Source: Bacteroidales bacterium UBA3742
GTDB taxonomy: Bacteria; Bacteroidota; Bacteroidia; Bacteroidales; Paludibacteraceae
NCBI GenBank assembly: GCA_002371785.1
Contig: DFGU01000080.1
Coordinates: forward strand, 1 to 24,096
Direction of reading: 5' to 3'
DNA: 24,096 bases
The position numbers and the translations under genes are program-made. Under the pieces are notes generated by a model. The model was not told the DNA's origin. It did no database searches and saw only the letters and a program-made list of their open reading frames with translations. The first letter of the stretch is position 1, and each line of letters begins with the position of its first letter. Below are positions 5,737 through 13,169 of the stretch, in pieces.

Positions 5737-8700
5737 GCCTGTACCTCCTCTGTTTTAGGTTCGTCTTTTTTTACCTTAATATCCATGAAGATGAAGTTCT
5801 TGCGGACCTTCTTGGCCTTGTTGACATCGTCGTGACGCGACATAGCGCCGTAGAGCGTAGGCACGATGAAGAAGGTGAGCAGCGTAGAGACGAGCAGACC
5901 GCCGATAACGACGATACCCATCGGTTGCCACATCTCGGCACCATCGCCCGTCGAGAGCGCCATCGGCACCATACCGAGGATGGTGGTGAAGGCCGTCATG
6001 AGCACCGGACGGATACGGCTACGGCCGGCCATCTGGATAGCCTGGTTGAGTTCTGTACCGCGTTCGCGCATGAGGTCGATATAATCAATCAGCACAATAC
6101 CGTTCTTGACCACAATACCGACGAGCATGACCAGACCAAGTGCACCGATCATATCGAGCGAGCGGCCGGTGATCCAGAGCGCCAGGATGACGCCCGAGAG
6201 GGCAAACGGTATGGTGAACATGATGACGAACGGTTTCTTGAACGACTCAAACTGGGAAGCCATCACGATATAGACGAGCAGGATGATGAGGGCTGCCAGC
6301 AGACCCATCTTGCCGAAGGTCTCCTGCTGGTCCTCAAAGTCACCCGCCAGACGCACAACGACGCCGTCGGGGATATCCAGTCTATCGACAACAGCCTGGA
6401 TACGCGTTGCCAAGTCTCCCAGCGAAGTCTCGTAGGGCGTGACAGAGACGGTAACCACACGCTGACGCGACTTACGCTCGATAGCGGGCGGCGTCCAGTA
6501 CTCGCCGATAGAGCAAACCTCGGAGAGCTTGACCTTGCCGCCGGCAGGTGTCGGGATGGTGAGGTCGAGCAACTTGGGGATGGTGTTACGGTCCTTCTCC
6601 TCGAGACGGCAGAGGATAGCGTACTCGGATCCGTCCTCCTTGAGGTAGCCGCACGACATACCATTGACGCGGTTGCGGAGGTATGTAGCTATGGTAGCCG
6701 AGGTGAGTCCGAGGCGCATGGCCTTCTGCTTATCCACGTTGATCTTGATCTCCGGACGCTCGTCGTCACGTGAGATAGTGGCATCGCGGGCACCCTCGAC
6801 CTCGTGGTTGCAGATCGACTGGATCTGCTCCGCCAAGGCGCTGGTCTTATCGAAGTCGTAGCCGTAAATCTCGACATCGACGGAGTTGGACGACATACCG
6901 CCTCCAGAGGAGGTAGATACGTTGAAGTCGGTGATCTCAGGATATTGCTTCAGTTCTTGGCGTACCGCCTCAGCGATCTGGAAGATGGTGCGCTCGCGTT
7001 CGTACTTCTTGGAGGTACGGATGGTCATGTTGATGGTGTTATTCATCGTAGAGGAGAACAGCGCACCGATACCGGCATCGTCGTTGGAGCCGGCGGAGGT
7101 AGAGATCAGTTGCACCTCGGGGGCTATCTCACGAATACGGCCCTCGAGCTTACGCGCTGTCTTGAGCGTCTCCTCGATACGCGTACCGCGCTGGAGCTCG
7201 ACCTTGACGGTGAAGCGTCCCATATCCTGCTGCTGCATGAAATCGGTACCGATCTTGCCGGCAAAGACAGGCAGCAGCGTGAGGCCAAAGATGATGAATA
7301 GGATCGAGAAGGTAGCCCACTTATGGCGCAAGCACCAGCCGAGCATGTCGGCATAGCGGTCGTCGATCCAGTCGAGCAGACGGACCACGGTGCGGTCGTA
7401 CCAGGAGCGGCGGTTGTCGTCCTCTACGAGGTTGCCGTCCTTATCAACATGCACCTTCTTGGCCTTCAGCATCTTGCTGGCGAGCATCGGGGTGAGCGAT
7501 ATAGCGATCAGCGTAGAGGTACAGCAGACGATGGTGATGATCCAGCCGAGCGACTTGAACATCACACCCGCTACACCGGTCAGCATCGTCAGCGGCACGA
7601 ATACGGCCACGATAACGAGCGTGGTGGCGATAACGGATACCCATACCTCGTTGGTAGCATAGATAGCCGCCTCGCGGGGGTTCTCGCCACGCTCGACGTG
7701 CTTGGTGATATTCTCCAGCACCACGATAGCATCATCCACCACCATACCGATGGCAATATTCAACGAACAGAGCGAGATGATATTGAGCGAGTCGCCGGAT
7801 AGCATCAGGTAGATAAAGGCGACGATCAGCGATATAGGAATCGTGATACCCACGATAAAGGCTGCTCGCCAACGTCCCAGGAAGAACATTACGACCAGAA
7901 CCACAAATAACAACGCATAGCCGATGGACTCCTCCAGCGAGTTAATGGAGTTGCGGATATTCTCCGACGAGTCGTAGATAAGACGTATCTCCACATCTGT
8001 CGGCAGGTTTTTCTGGATCTTGGCTATCTCCTTACGGACGTCTTCACAGACTTGCACCGTGTTGCCGCCGGTCTGCTTGGTGACGATGAGTCGAGCACAG
8101 TCAATACCATCGGTCTTCTCGTCGAGCGAGAGCTCCTTGATAGTATCCTTGACCACCGCTATGTCACGCAGGAAGACCTGGCGTCCCTGCGGGTCGGAAG
8201 CGACCACCACATTGCCAATCTCCTGCGACTCGGCATACTCGGAGCGCACCTCCATCTGGTACTGCTCTCTCTCCAGCTTGACCGTACCGGACGACATGTT
8301 CAGGTTCTGCGCCGTGACCATCTGGCCGACGTTCTCCAGCGTCAGTCCGTAGGCATCGAGTTTCTGCTGATCCAGGTAGATATAGACGCGACGCTCGGGT
8401 TCACCGGAGACGGTGAGGTTACCGATACCATCCACGCGGTTGAGTTGCGGAATGATCTCGTCATCCAGCAGTTTATCCAGCGAGGGATACGACTCGCGGG
8501 CCGTGACCGAGTACTGAATGACCGGCATCATCGAGGTGGATAGACGCAGGATGATGGGGTTGGAGCAGCCGTCGGGCAGGTTGTCCTTACAGAGGTCCAC
8601 ATAGGTACGTATATCGTTGACTATCTCGTCGAGTTCGACCCCCCACTCAAACTCCAGGGTCACCTGCGAGAGGTTGTCCTTGGACTTGGAGGTCAGTTCC

Positions 8701-8933
8701 TTGAGGTGGTCAACAGAGTTGAGCGAGTTCTCCAATATCTTGGTCACGTTGGTCTCCACCTCGCTGGCAGAAGCGCCGGGATAGGTGACCATGACCGTGA
8801 CGTACGGCGGGTTCATCTCGGGGAACTGGTCGATCGGCAGCTGGGTATAGCTGAACAAACCGATTACAATGACCGCCACAAAGATAAGGGCAGTAGTAAT
8901 TGGCTTTTGGACCGAAGTTTTATAAATAGACAT
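5733..8933 (-). CDS. RND multidrug efflux permease (HAE1/AcrB family)
   Basis: This inner-membrane proton-driven pump has 1,066 residues, normal for the HAE1 family. The N-terminus SIYKTSVQKPITTALIFVAV is the first membrane helix, followed by the porter domain (PGASASEVETNVTKILE). Helix 4 carries the proton-relay pair in AIGMVVDDAIVVLENI near residue 400. The second half repeats the topology, with GDFEDQQETFGKMG before helix 7-9 and GIVVKNGIVLIDYID near residue 960. The hydrophilic C-terminal tail (KKDEPKTEEVQA) is longer and more charged than in AcrB. The protein should assemble with the upstream membrane fusion protein and the TolC-like channel. Its stop overlaps the PII-like gene. The substrate (drugs, bile salts or lipids) cannot be read from sequence. 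Heavy-metal CusA pumps are less likely because this family resembles HAE1 and I see no methionine relay. Confidence 0.95.
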   Translation of the reverse strand: MSIYKTSVQKPITTALIFVAVIVIGLFSYTQLPIDQFPEMNPPYVTVMVTYPGASASEVETNVTKILENSLNSVDHLKELTSKSKDNLSQVTLEFEWGVELDEIVNDIRTYVDLCKDNLPDGCSNPIILRLSTSMMPVIQYSVTARESYPSLDKLLDDEIIPQLNRVDGIGNLTVSGEPERRVYIYLDQQKLDAYGLTLENVGQMVTAQNLNMSSGTVKLEREQYQMEVRSEYAESQEIGNVVVASDPQGRQVFLRDIAVVKDTIKELSLDEKTDGIDCARLIVTKQTGGNTVQVCEDVRKEIAKIQKNLPTDVEIRLIYDSSENIRNSINSLEESIGYALLFVVLVVMFFLGRWRAAFIVGITIPISLIVAFIYLMLSGDSLNIISLCSLNIAIGMVVDDAIVVLENITKHVERGENPREAAIYATNEVWVSVIATTLVIVAVFVPLTMLTGVAGVMFKSLGWIITIVCCTSTLIAISLTPMLASKMLKAKKVHVDKDGNLVEDDNRRSWYDRTVVRLLDWIDDRYADMLGWCLRHKWATFSILFIIFGLTLLPVFAGKIGTDFMQQQDMGRFTVKVELQRGTRIEETLKTARKLEGRIREIAPEVQLISTSAGSNDDAGIGALFSSTMNNTINMTIRTSKKYERERTIFQIAEAVRQELKQYPEITDFNVSTSSGGGMSSNSVDVEIYGYDFDKTSALAEQIQSICNHEVEGARDATISRDDERPEIKINVDKQKAMRLGLTSATIATYLRNRVNGMSCGYLKEDGSEYAILCRLEEKDRNTIPKLLDLTIPTPAGGKVKLSEVCSIGEYWTPPAIERKSRQRVVTVSVTPYETSLGDLATRIQAVVDRLDIPDGVVVRLAGDFEDQQETFGKMGLLAALIILLVYIVMASQFESFKKPFVIMFTIPFALSGVILALWITGRSLDMIGALGLVMLVGIVVKNGIVLIDYIDLMRERGTELNQAIQMAGRSRIRPVLMTAFTTILGMVPMALSTGDGAEMWQPMGIVVIGGLLVSTLLTFFIVPTLYGAMSRHDDVNKAKKVRKNFIFMDIKVKKDEPKTEEVQA

Positions 8934-8942
8934 AAACGCTTA

Positions 8943-8970
8943 ATTTTCAGTTTTCTATTTCTAATTGTCC
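8943..8970. repeat. Degenerate heptamer-like spacer between membrane fusion and RND genes
   Basis: The 43-bp spacer contains ATTTTCA, GTTTTCT, ATTTCTA and ATTGTCC in 7-bp register. Similarity between units is weak, so this could be a decayed TTTCAAT-type array or simple A/T-rich sequence. Confidence 0.3.
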
Positions 8971-8976
8971 ATGGGC

Positions 8977-9990
8977 TTAGTGGGTAGCTTTGACCTCTAC
9001 GCGGACACTGTCCACCAGGCGTGCCTCGCCGGCGGTGATCAGCTCGACACCGTCGTGTATCTCGGGTGCGGAGATCTCGACGTCATCGCCGAAGCGGTCA
9101 CCCATCTCGACGGTAACGCGCTGTGCACATCCCTTGTTGTGGATGAAGACATAGCGATCGTTGGCACCGATGAGCTTGAGCACGGTGGAGTACGGTGCGG
9201 TGATGACGCGGTCGGTACCCAGACCGATGGTGGTTTGGACATACATACCCGGGCGCAGCAAGCCCTCCTTGTTGGGCACAACGACCTTAGCCTGGAAGGT
9301 ATGGGTAGCGGCATCGATGGTAGGATATACCACCTCGACCGAAGCCGTGAAGACGCGATCGGGATAGACGTCGGACAGGAGCTGGAGCGACATACCCTTG
9401 CGGATACGCGGCAGGTAACTCTCCGGAATAGCCACGAGCGTCTTGAGTCGGTCCACCTCTGCCAACACAACGATAGGTTGTCCGGAGTAGAGCTCGCCGT
9501 CCTCATAGTTCTTAGCGGTGACGACGCCCGTGATAGGCGATAGATTAAACGTGTTGGTTGTCAGGAACTTGAGGTTGACCTTGGTCTGCTCAAGCTGTAG
9601 CTCCATCTGGTCGCGCTGTTGCTGCGTAGCCGAACCGTAGGTGAGCAAGCTATCCAGACGGGCCATCTCGACGCGCAGGTTGGCGATAGTCAGTCGAGCG
9701 GTCTGATACTGCTGCTGATCCATACGTACGATAGAGTCGCCGCGACGTACGCGGTCGCCTATCTCGACGTAGATATGCTCTATCTTACCCGTGAGGGAGG
9801 GTGAGATGCTCACCGTCTCATAGGCCTGGAGGTTGGACGACAGCGTGATACGGCGCTCCACTTCGTGAGTCTGGAGACGCGTCACTTCTACCGGCTCGAT
9901 GCGCTCTTGCTGCTCGGTAGTCTCTTCTTCTTTTTTACCGCAGCTGATCAGCATGATAGCAGCAGCTGCAAATAGAAAAAATTTCTTCAT
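8977..9990 (-). CDS. RND periplasmic membrane fusion lipoprotein
   Basis: From the ATG at 9990 the protein has 337 residues. It starts with a lipoprotein signal peptide (MKKFFLFAAAAIMLISC, lipobox LISC). A first barrel/lipoyl half contains GKIEHIYVEIGDRVRRGDSI, and a short helical hairpin at about 100-145 (QQYQTARLTIANLRVEMARL) follows. The second lipoyl half has LSPITGVVTAKNYEDGELY, followed by a beta-barrel with IPESYLPRIRKGMSLQL and a membrane-proximal domain with GLGTDRVITAPYSTVL. It joins the inner-membrane pump to the outer-membrane channel. The possible upstream start at 10026 is rejected because its first residues are encoded by the reverse of a heptamer array and would hide the signal peptide. 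The gene lies between the tolC-like and RND genes. Confidence 0.93.
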   Translation of the reverse strand: MKKFFLFAAAAIMLISCGKKEEETTEQQERIEPVEVTRLQTHEVERRITLSSNLQAYETVSISPSLTGKIEHIYVEIGDRVRRGDSIVRMDQQQYQTARLTIANLRVEMARLDSLLTYGSATQQQRDQMELQLEQTKVNLKFLTTNTFNLSPITGVVTAKNYEDGELYSGQPIVVLAEVDRLKTLVAIPESYLPRIRKGMSLQLLSDVYPDRVFTASVEVVYPTIDAATHTFQAKVVVPNKEGLLRPGMYVQTTIGLGTDRVITAPYSTVLKLIGANDRYVFIHNKGCAQRVTVEMGDRFGDDVEISAPEIHDGVELITAGEARLVDSVRVEVKATH

Positions 9991-10006
9991 ATATTGTATT
10001 GTTTTT

Positions 10007-10043
10007 AGTCGAAAGTCAAAAGTCAAAAGTCGAAAGTCGAAAG
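10007..10043. repeat. Heptamer array (AGTCGAA/AGTCAAA)5 AG
   Basis: Five units in the order AGTCGAA, AGTCAAA, AGTCAAA, AGTCGAA, AGTCGAA plus AG. It sits in the spacer between the tolC-like stop and the membrane fusion gene, 16 bp upstream of the latter's ATG. It ends in the same AAAGTCGAAAGC 12-mer as the array at 5411-5440. Confidence 0.85.
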
Positions 10044-10051
10044 CGATTTCC

Positions 10052-10074
10052 TTTCAATTTTCAATTTTCAATTT
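10052..10074. repeat. Heptamer array (TTTCAAT)3 TT
   Basis: Three perfect TTTCAAT units plus TT lie only 8 bp from the AGTCGAA array and run into the stop codon of the tolC-like gene (TAA at 10073-10075 on the minus strand). Two different heptamer families therefore occupy one spacer side by side. Confidence 0.8.
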
Positions 10075-11473
10075 ATTTGAGGAATTTAGCCAATTCTACC
10101 TCCGCATTGATAAGTGTCAGCACAGCCTGTACATAGGTGGACTGGGCGGTGATCACATCGTTGCTGGCATTGATGAGTTCCAGGTTGCTGTTGGTACCAA
10201 ATCGATACTTGTTGCTCACCGAGCGGAACACCCGATTGACAACATCCAGGTTCTCCTGCTCGGTAAGATAGGTCTCGTAAGCATTCTGCAGATCGTAACG
10301 GAGCTGCTGATACTGGATCATGAGCTGATCGGAGGTCTCAGCCAAGGTGTTGCGTGCCTGCTCGAGGGCGATTTTCTTCTCCACCACACCGGCCGCCCGC
10401 TTACCGCTGGACCAGAGAGGCATACGAAGGCTGACTTGCACTACGTTAGGCGGTGTCATACGCATACCTCCCTCGCCGTAGTACTGCTGGTTGGTATAGT
10501 TGTACGCCAGGCTGACAGTAGGACCATACGCCCAACCAGCCATGTGGACATTCATCTTGGCGATCTCGAAGTTCTTCTCCAGCATGCGATAGTTGAGATT
10601 ATGCTCCTTGATAAACTCCTCGCCCAAGAGCGCGAGCACCTCGTCGCCAGACAGCAGTTCGTCCAGCGAACTGGTAAGCGTCAATTTCGTCTCAGCCGGC
10701 ACGTCGAGCAGCACCTTGAGACTGTTAGTAGCCAACTCAATAGAACGACGCTGGCTCTGGATATTATTCTTGAGCGTGTTGGCTCGAATAGCAATCTGAT
10801 CAGCCGTGGTCTGCTCATTGACGCCAAACTGAACCGTACGCTGTGTCATCTCAATGATCTCATTCACATTAGTCAACGATGACTCAAGCAAGCGAACCAC
10901 ATCCTCCAATACGAGAATAGCGATATAAGACGTCTTCACACTTGCGCGTAGCTCATCCTCAGACTGCTCCAGCGATAGACGCTGCATGTCAATAGCTAAA
11001 TTTTGAAGCAGTACGCCCACAATGCCCTGTCCGTTCAGCCCCACAGAGGCGGTGATGCCAAAGGCACCCTGATTCGGCATATCGATCTTGAAATCACCCA
11101 TGGCGGTGGACATCGTAGCGCTGTAACCCAGATAGTTGCTGTAGCTGTACGAGGCATCCACCTGTGGCAACATAGAGGCTATGGTCTGCCAGCGAGCGGC
11201 ATATGCCTGTTGCACGGACAGCGAGGCATTGCGCATCGAGCGATTGGCCCGAACGGCATAGTCTTGTGCCTCCGTAACGGACAGGCTGAGTGCAGCGGGC
11301 GCCTTGTACGTAGAGTCATCCAGCGTATTGCGCGTAGCCATCATGACAGAGTCGTGCTCCATGATCCAGTTGGAGCGATGCTTCGCCGTGTCGGCATCGG
11401 CAGCCAGGGCTGTTCCAAGTGACAAAGTGACAAGGAACAAAGTACTAAGTAGTATGCGTTTCATAACGTTCAT
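10073..11473 (-). CDS. TolC-like outer-membrane efflux protein
   Basis: This 466-residue protein has a signal peptide (MKRILLSTLFLVTLSLGTALA after a possible three-residue extension; the ATG at 11464 is an equally good start). It has two outer-membrane-efflux-protein repeats. The first starts near SVTEAQDYAVRANRSMRNAS and ends in long helices rich in Gln/Glu/Leu. The second starts near EEFIKEHNLNYRMLEKNFEI and includes GPTVSLAYNYTNQQYYGEGG, a beta-barrel strand pair. The C-terminal helix (NDVITAQSTYVQAVLTLINA) is the family's usual end. Trimers form the outer-membrane exit duct of the tripartite pump encoded downstream. It follows tetR after an 89-bp spacer holding a duplicated hairpin element, and has no promoter of its own that I can see, so it probably relies on the tetR promoter. 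Confidence 0.92.
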   Translation of the reverse strand: MNVMKRILLSTLFLVTLSLGTALAADADTAKHRSNWIMEHDSVMMATRNTLDDSTYKAPAALSLSVTEAQDYAVRANRSMRNASLSVQQAYAARWQTIASMLPQVDASYSYSNYLGYSATMSTAMGDFKIDMPNQGAFGITASVGLNGQGIVGVLLQNLAIDMQRLSLEQSEDELRASVKTSYIAILVLEDVVRLLESSLTNVNEIIEMTQRTVQFGVNEQTTADQIAIRANTLKNNIQSQRRSIELATNSLKVLLDVPAETKLTLTSSLDELLSGDEVLALLGEEFIKEHNLNYRMLEKNFEIAKMNVHMAGWAYGPTVSLAYNYTNQQYYGEGGMRMTPPNVVQVSLRMPLWSSGKRAAGVVEKKIALEQARNTLAETSDQLMIQYQQLRYDLQNAYETYLTEQENLDVVNRVFRSVSNKYRFGTNSNLELINASNDVITAQSTYVQAVLTLINAEVELAKFLK

Positions 11474-11475
11474 TT

Positions 11476-11556
11476 TTTGCTTTATATCGGGGTGCCCGGA
11501 GGCACCTTTTGATTATTTGCTTTCGACTTTATATCGGGGTGCCCGGAGGCACCTTT
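11476..11556. repeat. Duplicated hairpin element between tetR and tolC-like genes; copies differ by one heptamer
   Basis: Copy 1 (11476-11509) and copy 2 (11516-11556) share TTTGCTTT, then ATATCGGGGTGCC, then the rest of a hairpin and CTTT. Copy 2 carries an extra CGACTTT after TTTGCTTT, exactly one heptamer of the AGTCGAA family in reverse. Each copy holds a perfect 6-bp stem (GGTGCC, loop CGGA, GGCACC; 11491-11506 and 11538-11553). On the mRNA strand the loop is UCCG closed by C-G, an extra-stable UNCG type. No T run follows on the gene strand, so they are probably not terminators there. They may act as folding or stability elements in the 5' part of the tolC-like mRNA. Confidence 0.75.
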
Positions 11557-11567
11557 CAATTTTCAAT
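11554..11567. repeat. Two-unit TTTCAAT array at the tetR stop codon
   Basis: Two perfect TTTCAAT units follow directly on copy 2 of the hairpin element. They contain the TGA stop of tetR on the minus strand (11563-11565). Confidence 0.6.
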
Positions 11568-12162
11568 TCGTATATAGTCTCATGCCCTCGTCGGAGAGGA
11601 CGCCGCGAACGAGGATATCGAGGGCGGCATGTCCGAGTTGGGGCAGGTTGTAGCCGGCGGCCTCCATCTCTTCAAAGTCACGCAGAGCGACCGCATAGAT
11701 CTTGGCAAAGAGCACCGCCGTCAACTCCATATTAATATCCGCGCGCACGAGGCCCTCGGCCATACCCTTCTCCAGGAAGGTACGGATATAACGCTGTTGC
11801 TGGAGGAAGGCCTGACGCTGAAAGTCAGCAAACTGGCGGGGATAATACTTCTTGAGGTCATACACCAGCTGCGGCACACGACGCACATCGTCGTGCTCGG
11901 TGTTGCGGCGCATGATGTCGGCCACGACGCTACGCAGCCCGTTGGCGGAGAGTAATCCCTCTAACTTGCGGGCTGTATGCTGCAAGTTAGCCTGGAGGAG
12001 CTGGTCCACCAGGGCATCCTTGCTATCGAAATAGACGTAGAAAGTCTTCTTAGAGATACCCAGTTCGTGGCAAATGTCGTCGATCGACACGCTACGAATA
12101 CCGAGGCGAAAGAATAGTTCGCCGGCTGTTTTTACAATATTTTTCTGTACCTCTTCAGACAT
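11563..12162 (-). CDS. TetR-family regulator of the efflux operon
   Basis: This 199-residue protein is all-helical. The N-terminal DNA-binding domain shows the family pattern: TAGELFFRLGIRSVSIDDIC, then HELGISKKTFYVYFDSKDAL (helix-turn-helix, residues about 26-50). The C-terminal ligand/dimer domain is unlike well-known members. It is the first gene of the transcription unit that continues into the tolC-like, membrane fusion and RND genes. It therefore very likely controls that operon, including itself, and responds to a pump substrate. An inverted repeat in its leader (12178-12190) is a candidate operator. Its last residues and stop are encoded by a TTTCAAT array, so the C-terminus may have been altered by repeat growth. 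Confidence 0.9.
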   Translation of the reverse strand: MSEEVQKNIVKTAGELFFRLGIRSVSIDDICHELGISKKTFYVYFDSKDALVDQLLQANLQHTARKLEGLLSANGLRSVVADIMRRNTEHDDVRRVPQLVYDLKKYYPRQFADFQRQAFLQQQRYIRTFLEKGMAEGLVRADINMELTAVLFAKIYAVALRDFEEMEAAGYNLPQLGHAALDILVRGVLSDEGMRLYTN

Positions 12163-12177
12163 TTTTCTTCAAAAACG

Positions 12178-12190
12178 CGGTTTAGAACCG
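12178..12190. promoter_or_regulatory. Candidate TetR operator in the leader of tetR
   Basis: CGGTT-TAG-AACCG is a perfect 5-bp inverted repeat with a 3-bp centre, 16 bp upstream of the tetR ATG and about 17 bp downstream of the predicted transcription start. Position suits an autoregulatory roadblock operator. It is short for a TetR site, so the assignment is tentative. Confidence 0.3.
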
Positions 12191-12213
12191 AGCAGATTTT
12201 CCCAAAACGGGTG

Positions 12214-12244
12214 CAAAATTACTACTTTTTTTTGACATACGCAA
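12214..12244 (-). promoter_or_regulatory. Promoter of the tetR-efflux-ruvB operon
   Basis: Minus strand: TTG at 12244-12242 (in CTTGCGTATGTC), a 20-bp spacer, and -7 box TAATTTTG at 12221-12214. The start of transcription should lie near 12207, leaving a leader of about 45 nt. It is the only recognisable promoter for the 8.5 kb down to the ruvB terminator. Confidence 0.75.
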
Positions 12245-12315
12245 GTTTTTTGGAAACTTTTTTCACTTTTTTAGTTTCCTTGTGCAGAGATGCCAATTCT
12301 GCGGGAGAAATCGAC

Positions 12316-12353
12316 AAAAAAAATCCCACACTCGTCGAGAACGGGCGTGGGAT
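12316..12353 (-). terminator. Strong intrinsic terminator after the second deoxynucleoside kinase
   Basis: On the minus strand ATCCCAC (12353-12347) pairs with GTGGGAT (12329-12323), extended inward by a G-U and a C-G pair. It is followed directly by eight T residues (12323-12316). It separates the kinase group from the tetR promoter downstream. Confidence 0.88.
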
Positions 12354-12377
12354 ATGTTGCGATTGGGGGCAAGGGGT

Positions 12378-13025
12378 TTAGATCTCTTTCCCTGTTTGTT
12401 CAGAGGCTTCGAATGGGAAGAGGCCGAAGAGTTGGGCATCGATATGGTCGGTGACCCAACGGAAGTCGTCGGGGTTGTCGCCAAACTTGATATGGTCGCC
12501 ATCAACGATGAGCAGGTTGCCCTTATAGTCTTTGATCCAATTCTCGTACTTGTCGTTAAGTCCCTGGAGGTAGTCGAGCTTGATCTGCTGCTCATAGCCG
12601 CGAGCACGTTTCTGGATCTGGGCTACGAGTGTGGGCACCGAGGCACGCACATAGATGAGCAGGTCGGGCATCTTGACGAGCGAGGTCATGAGGTCGAACA
12701 GGTCTTGATAGTTGTCGAAGTCGCGATCGGACATGAATCCCTGGTCGTGGAGGTTGGGCGCAAAGATGCGGGCATCCTCGTAAATAGTACGATCCTGGAT
12801 GATGTACTTGTCGGACTGGTCGATCTCCACAACGTCCTTGAAGCGCTTGTTGAGGAAATAGATCTGGAGGTTGAACGACCAGCGTGCCATGTCGGCATAG
12901 AAATCAGACAGATACGGATTGTACTCCACGCTCTCGAAGCGCGGCTCCCAGCCATAATGTTTGGCCAGCATGTTGGTCAGCGTTGTCTTACCACAGCCGA
13001 TATTACCTGCTATTGCAATATGCAT
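12378..13025 (-). CDS. Deoxynucleoside kinase (second of a tandem pair)
   Basis: This 215-residue member of the dCK/dGK/TK2-type kinase family phosphorylates deoxynucleosides in nucleotide salvage. The P-loop is GNIGCGKT (residues 7-14), followed by FESVEYNPYLSDFYADM (the substrate-binding Glu region), the DRT motif in YIIQDRTIYEDARIF, and the arginine-rich lid in QIQKRARGYEQQIKLDYL. It is about half identical by eye to the neighbouring kinase at 13170-13805, so the pair arose by duplication. Such pairs often split deoxyadenosine and deoxyguanosine specificity, but I cannot assign which is which. The start codon is preceded by a 16-bp perfect palindrome and a short overlapping upstream frame. 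The intrinsic terminator follows the stop. Confidence 0.92.
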   Translation of the reverse strand: MHIAIAGNIGCGKTTLTNMLAKHYGWEPRFESVEYNPYLSDFYADMARWSFNLQIYFLNKRFKDVVEIDQSDKYIIQDRTIYEDARIFAPNLHDQGFMSDRDFDNYQDLFDLMTSLVKMPDLLIYVRASVPTLVAQIQKRARGYEQQIKLDYLQGLNDKYENWIKDYKGNLLIVDGDHIKFGDNPDDFRWVTDHIDAQLFGLFPFEASEQTGKEI

Positions 13026-13052
13026 GCGCGTTCAGCAATCTCGGACACCGAC

Positions 13053-13068
13053 TGACGACCGGTCGTCA
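13053..13068. promoter_or_regulatory. 16-bp perfect palindrome upstream of the second kinase
   Basis: TGACGACCGGTCGTCA is fully self-complementary and ends 28 bp before the ATG at 13025. It could be an operator for a dimeric regulator or a hairpin in the leader. On the minus strand an ATG at 13069 opens a 19-codon frame (MTTGRQSVSEIAERACILQ) that crosses the kinase start out of frame. No -33/-7 promoter is evident nearby. Confidence 0.45.
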
Positions 13069-13074
13069 TTTTAG

Positions 13075-13151
13075 TCCTCGATGCCTCCGCTCTTAAAATC
13101 AAACATCACTACGTTAGCGTTTGATTTTAGGAAAAGAGGCTCCTCTATGCC
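13075..13151. repeat. MITE-like inverted repeat flanked by direct repeats, between the two kinases
   Basis: Perfect 11-bp arms TAAAATCAAAC (13094-13104) and GTTTGATTTTA (13119-13129), with outer CTCT (13090-13093) and AGAG (13135-13138), make a long hairpin. The core 13086-13140 is flanked by 11-bp direct repeats with one mismatch: TCCTCGATGCC (13075-13085) and TCCTCTATGCC (13141-13151). No T run suits a terminator. The structure resembles a small non-autonomous element inserted in the 144-bp spacer between the paralogues. Confidence 0.5.
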
Positions 13152-13169
13152 AGAGAGGGTTTAAATATG

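Noticed and set aside
5832..7802. Several long plus-strand frames opposite the RND gene
   Set aside because: All overlap the intact RND permease. Their His/Asp/Arg-rich low-complexity products are typical antisense shadows.
9991..10026. Upstream start adding twelve residues to the membrane fusion protein
   Set aside because: The extra residues are translated from the reverse of a heptamer array, and the lipoprotein signal peptide begins at the ATG at 9990.
10007..10074. CRISPR-like array
   Set aside because: Units are 7 bp without unique spacers and no cas genes are present. They are simple tandem repeats.
11491..11553. Paired hairpins as terminators between tetR and the tolC-like gene
   Set aside because: On the gene strand no T run follows either stem. 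Only the antisense strand has TTT, so termination of the operon is unlikely.
13026..13169. tRNA or other structured RNA gene in the kinase spacer
   Set aside because: No cloverleaf or CCA end is visible. The pairing is explained by one inverted repeat and one palindrome.
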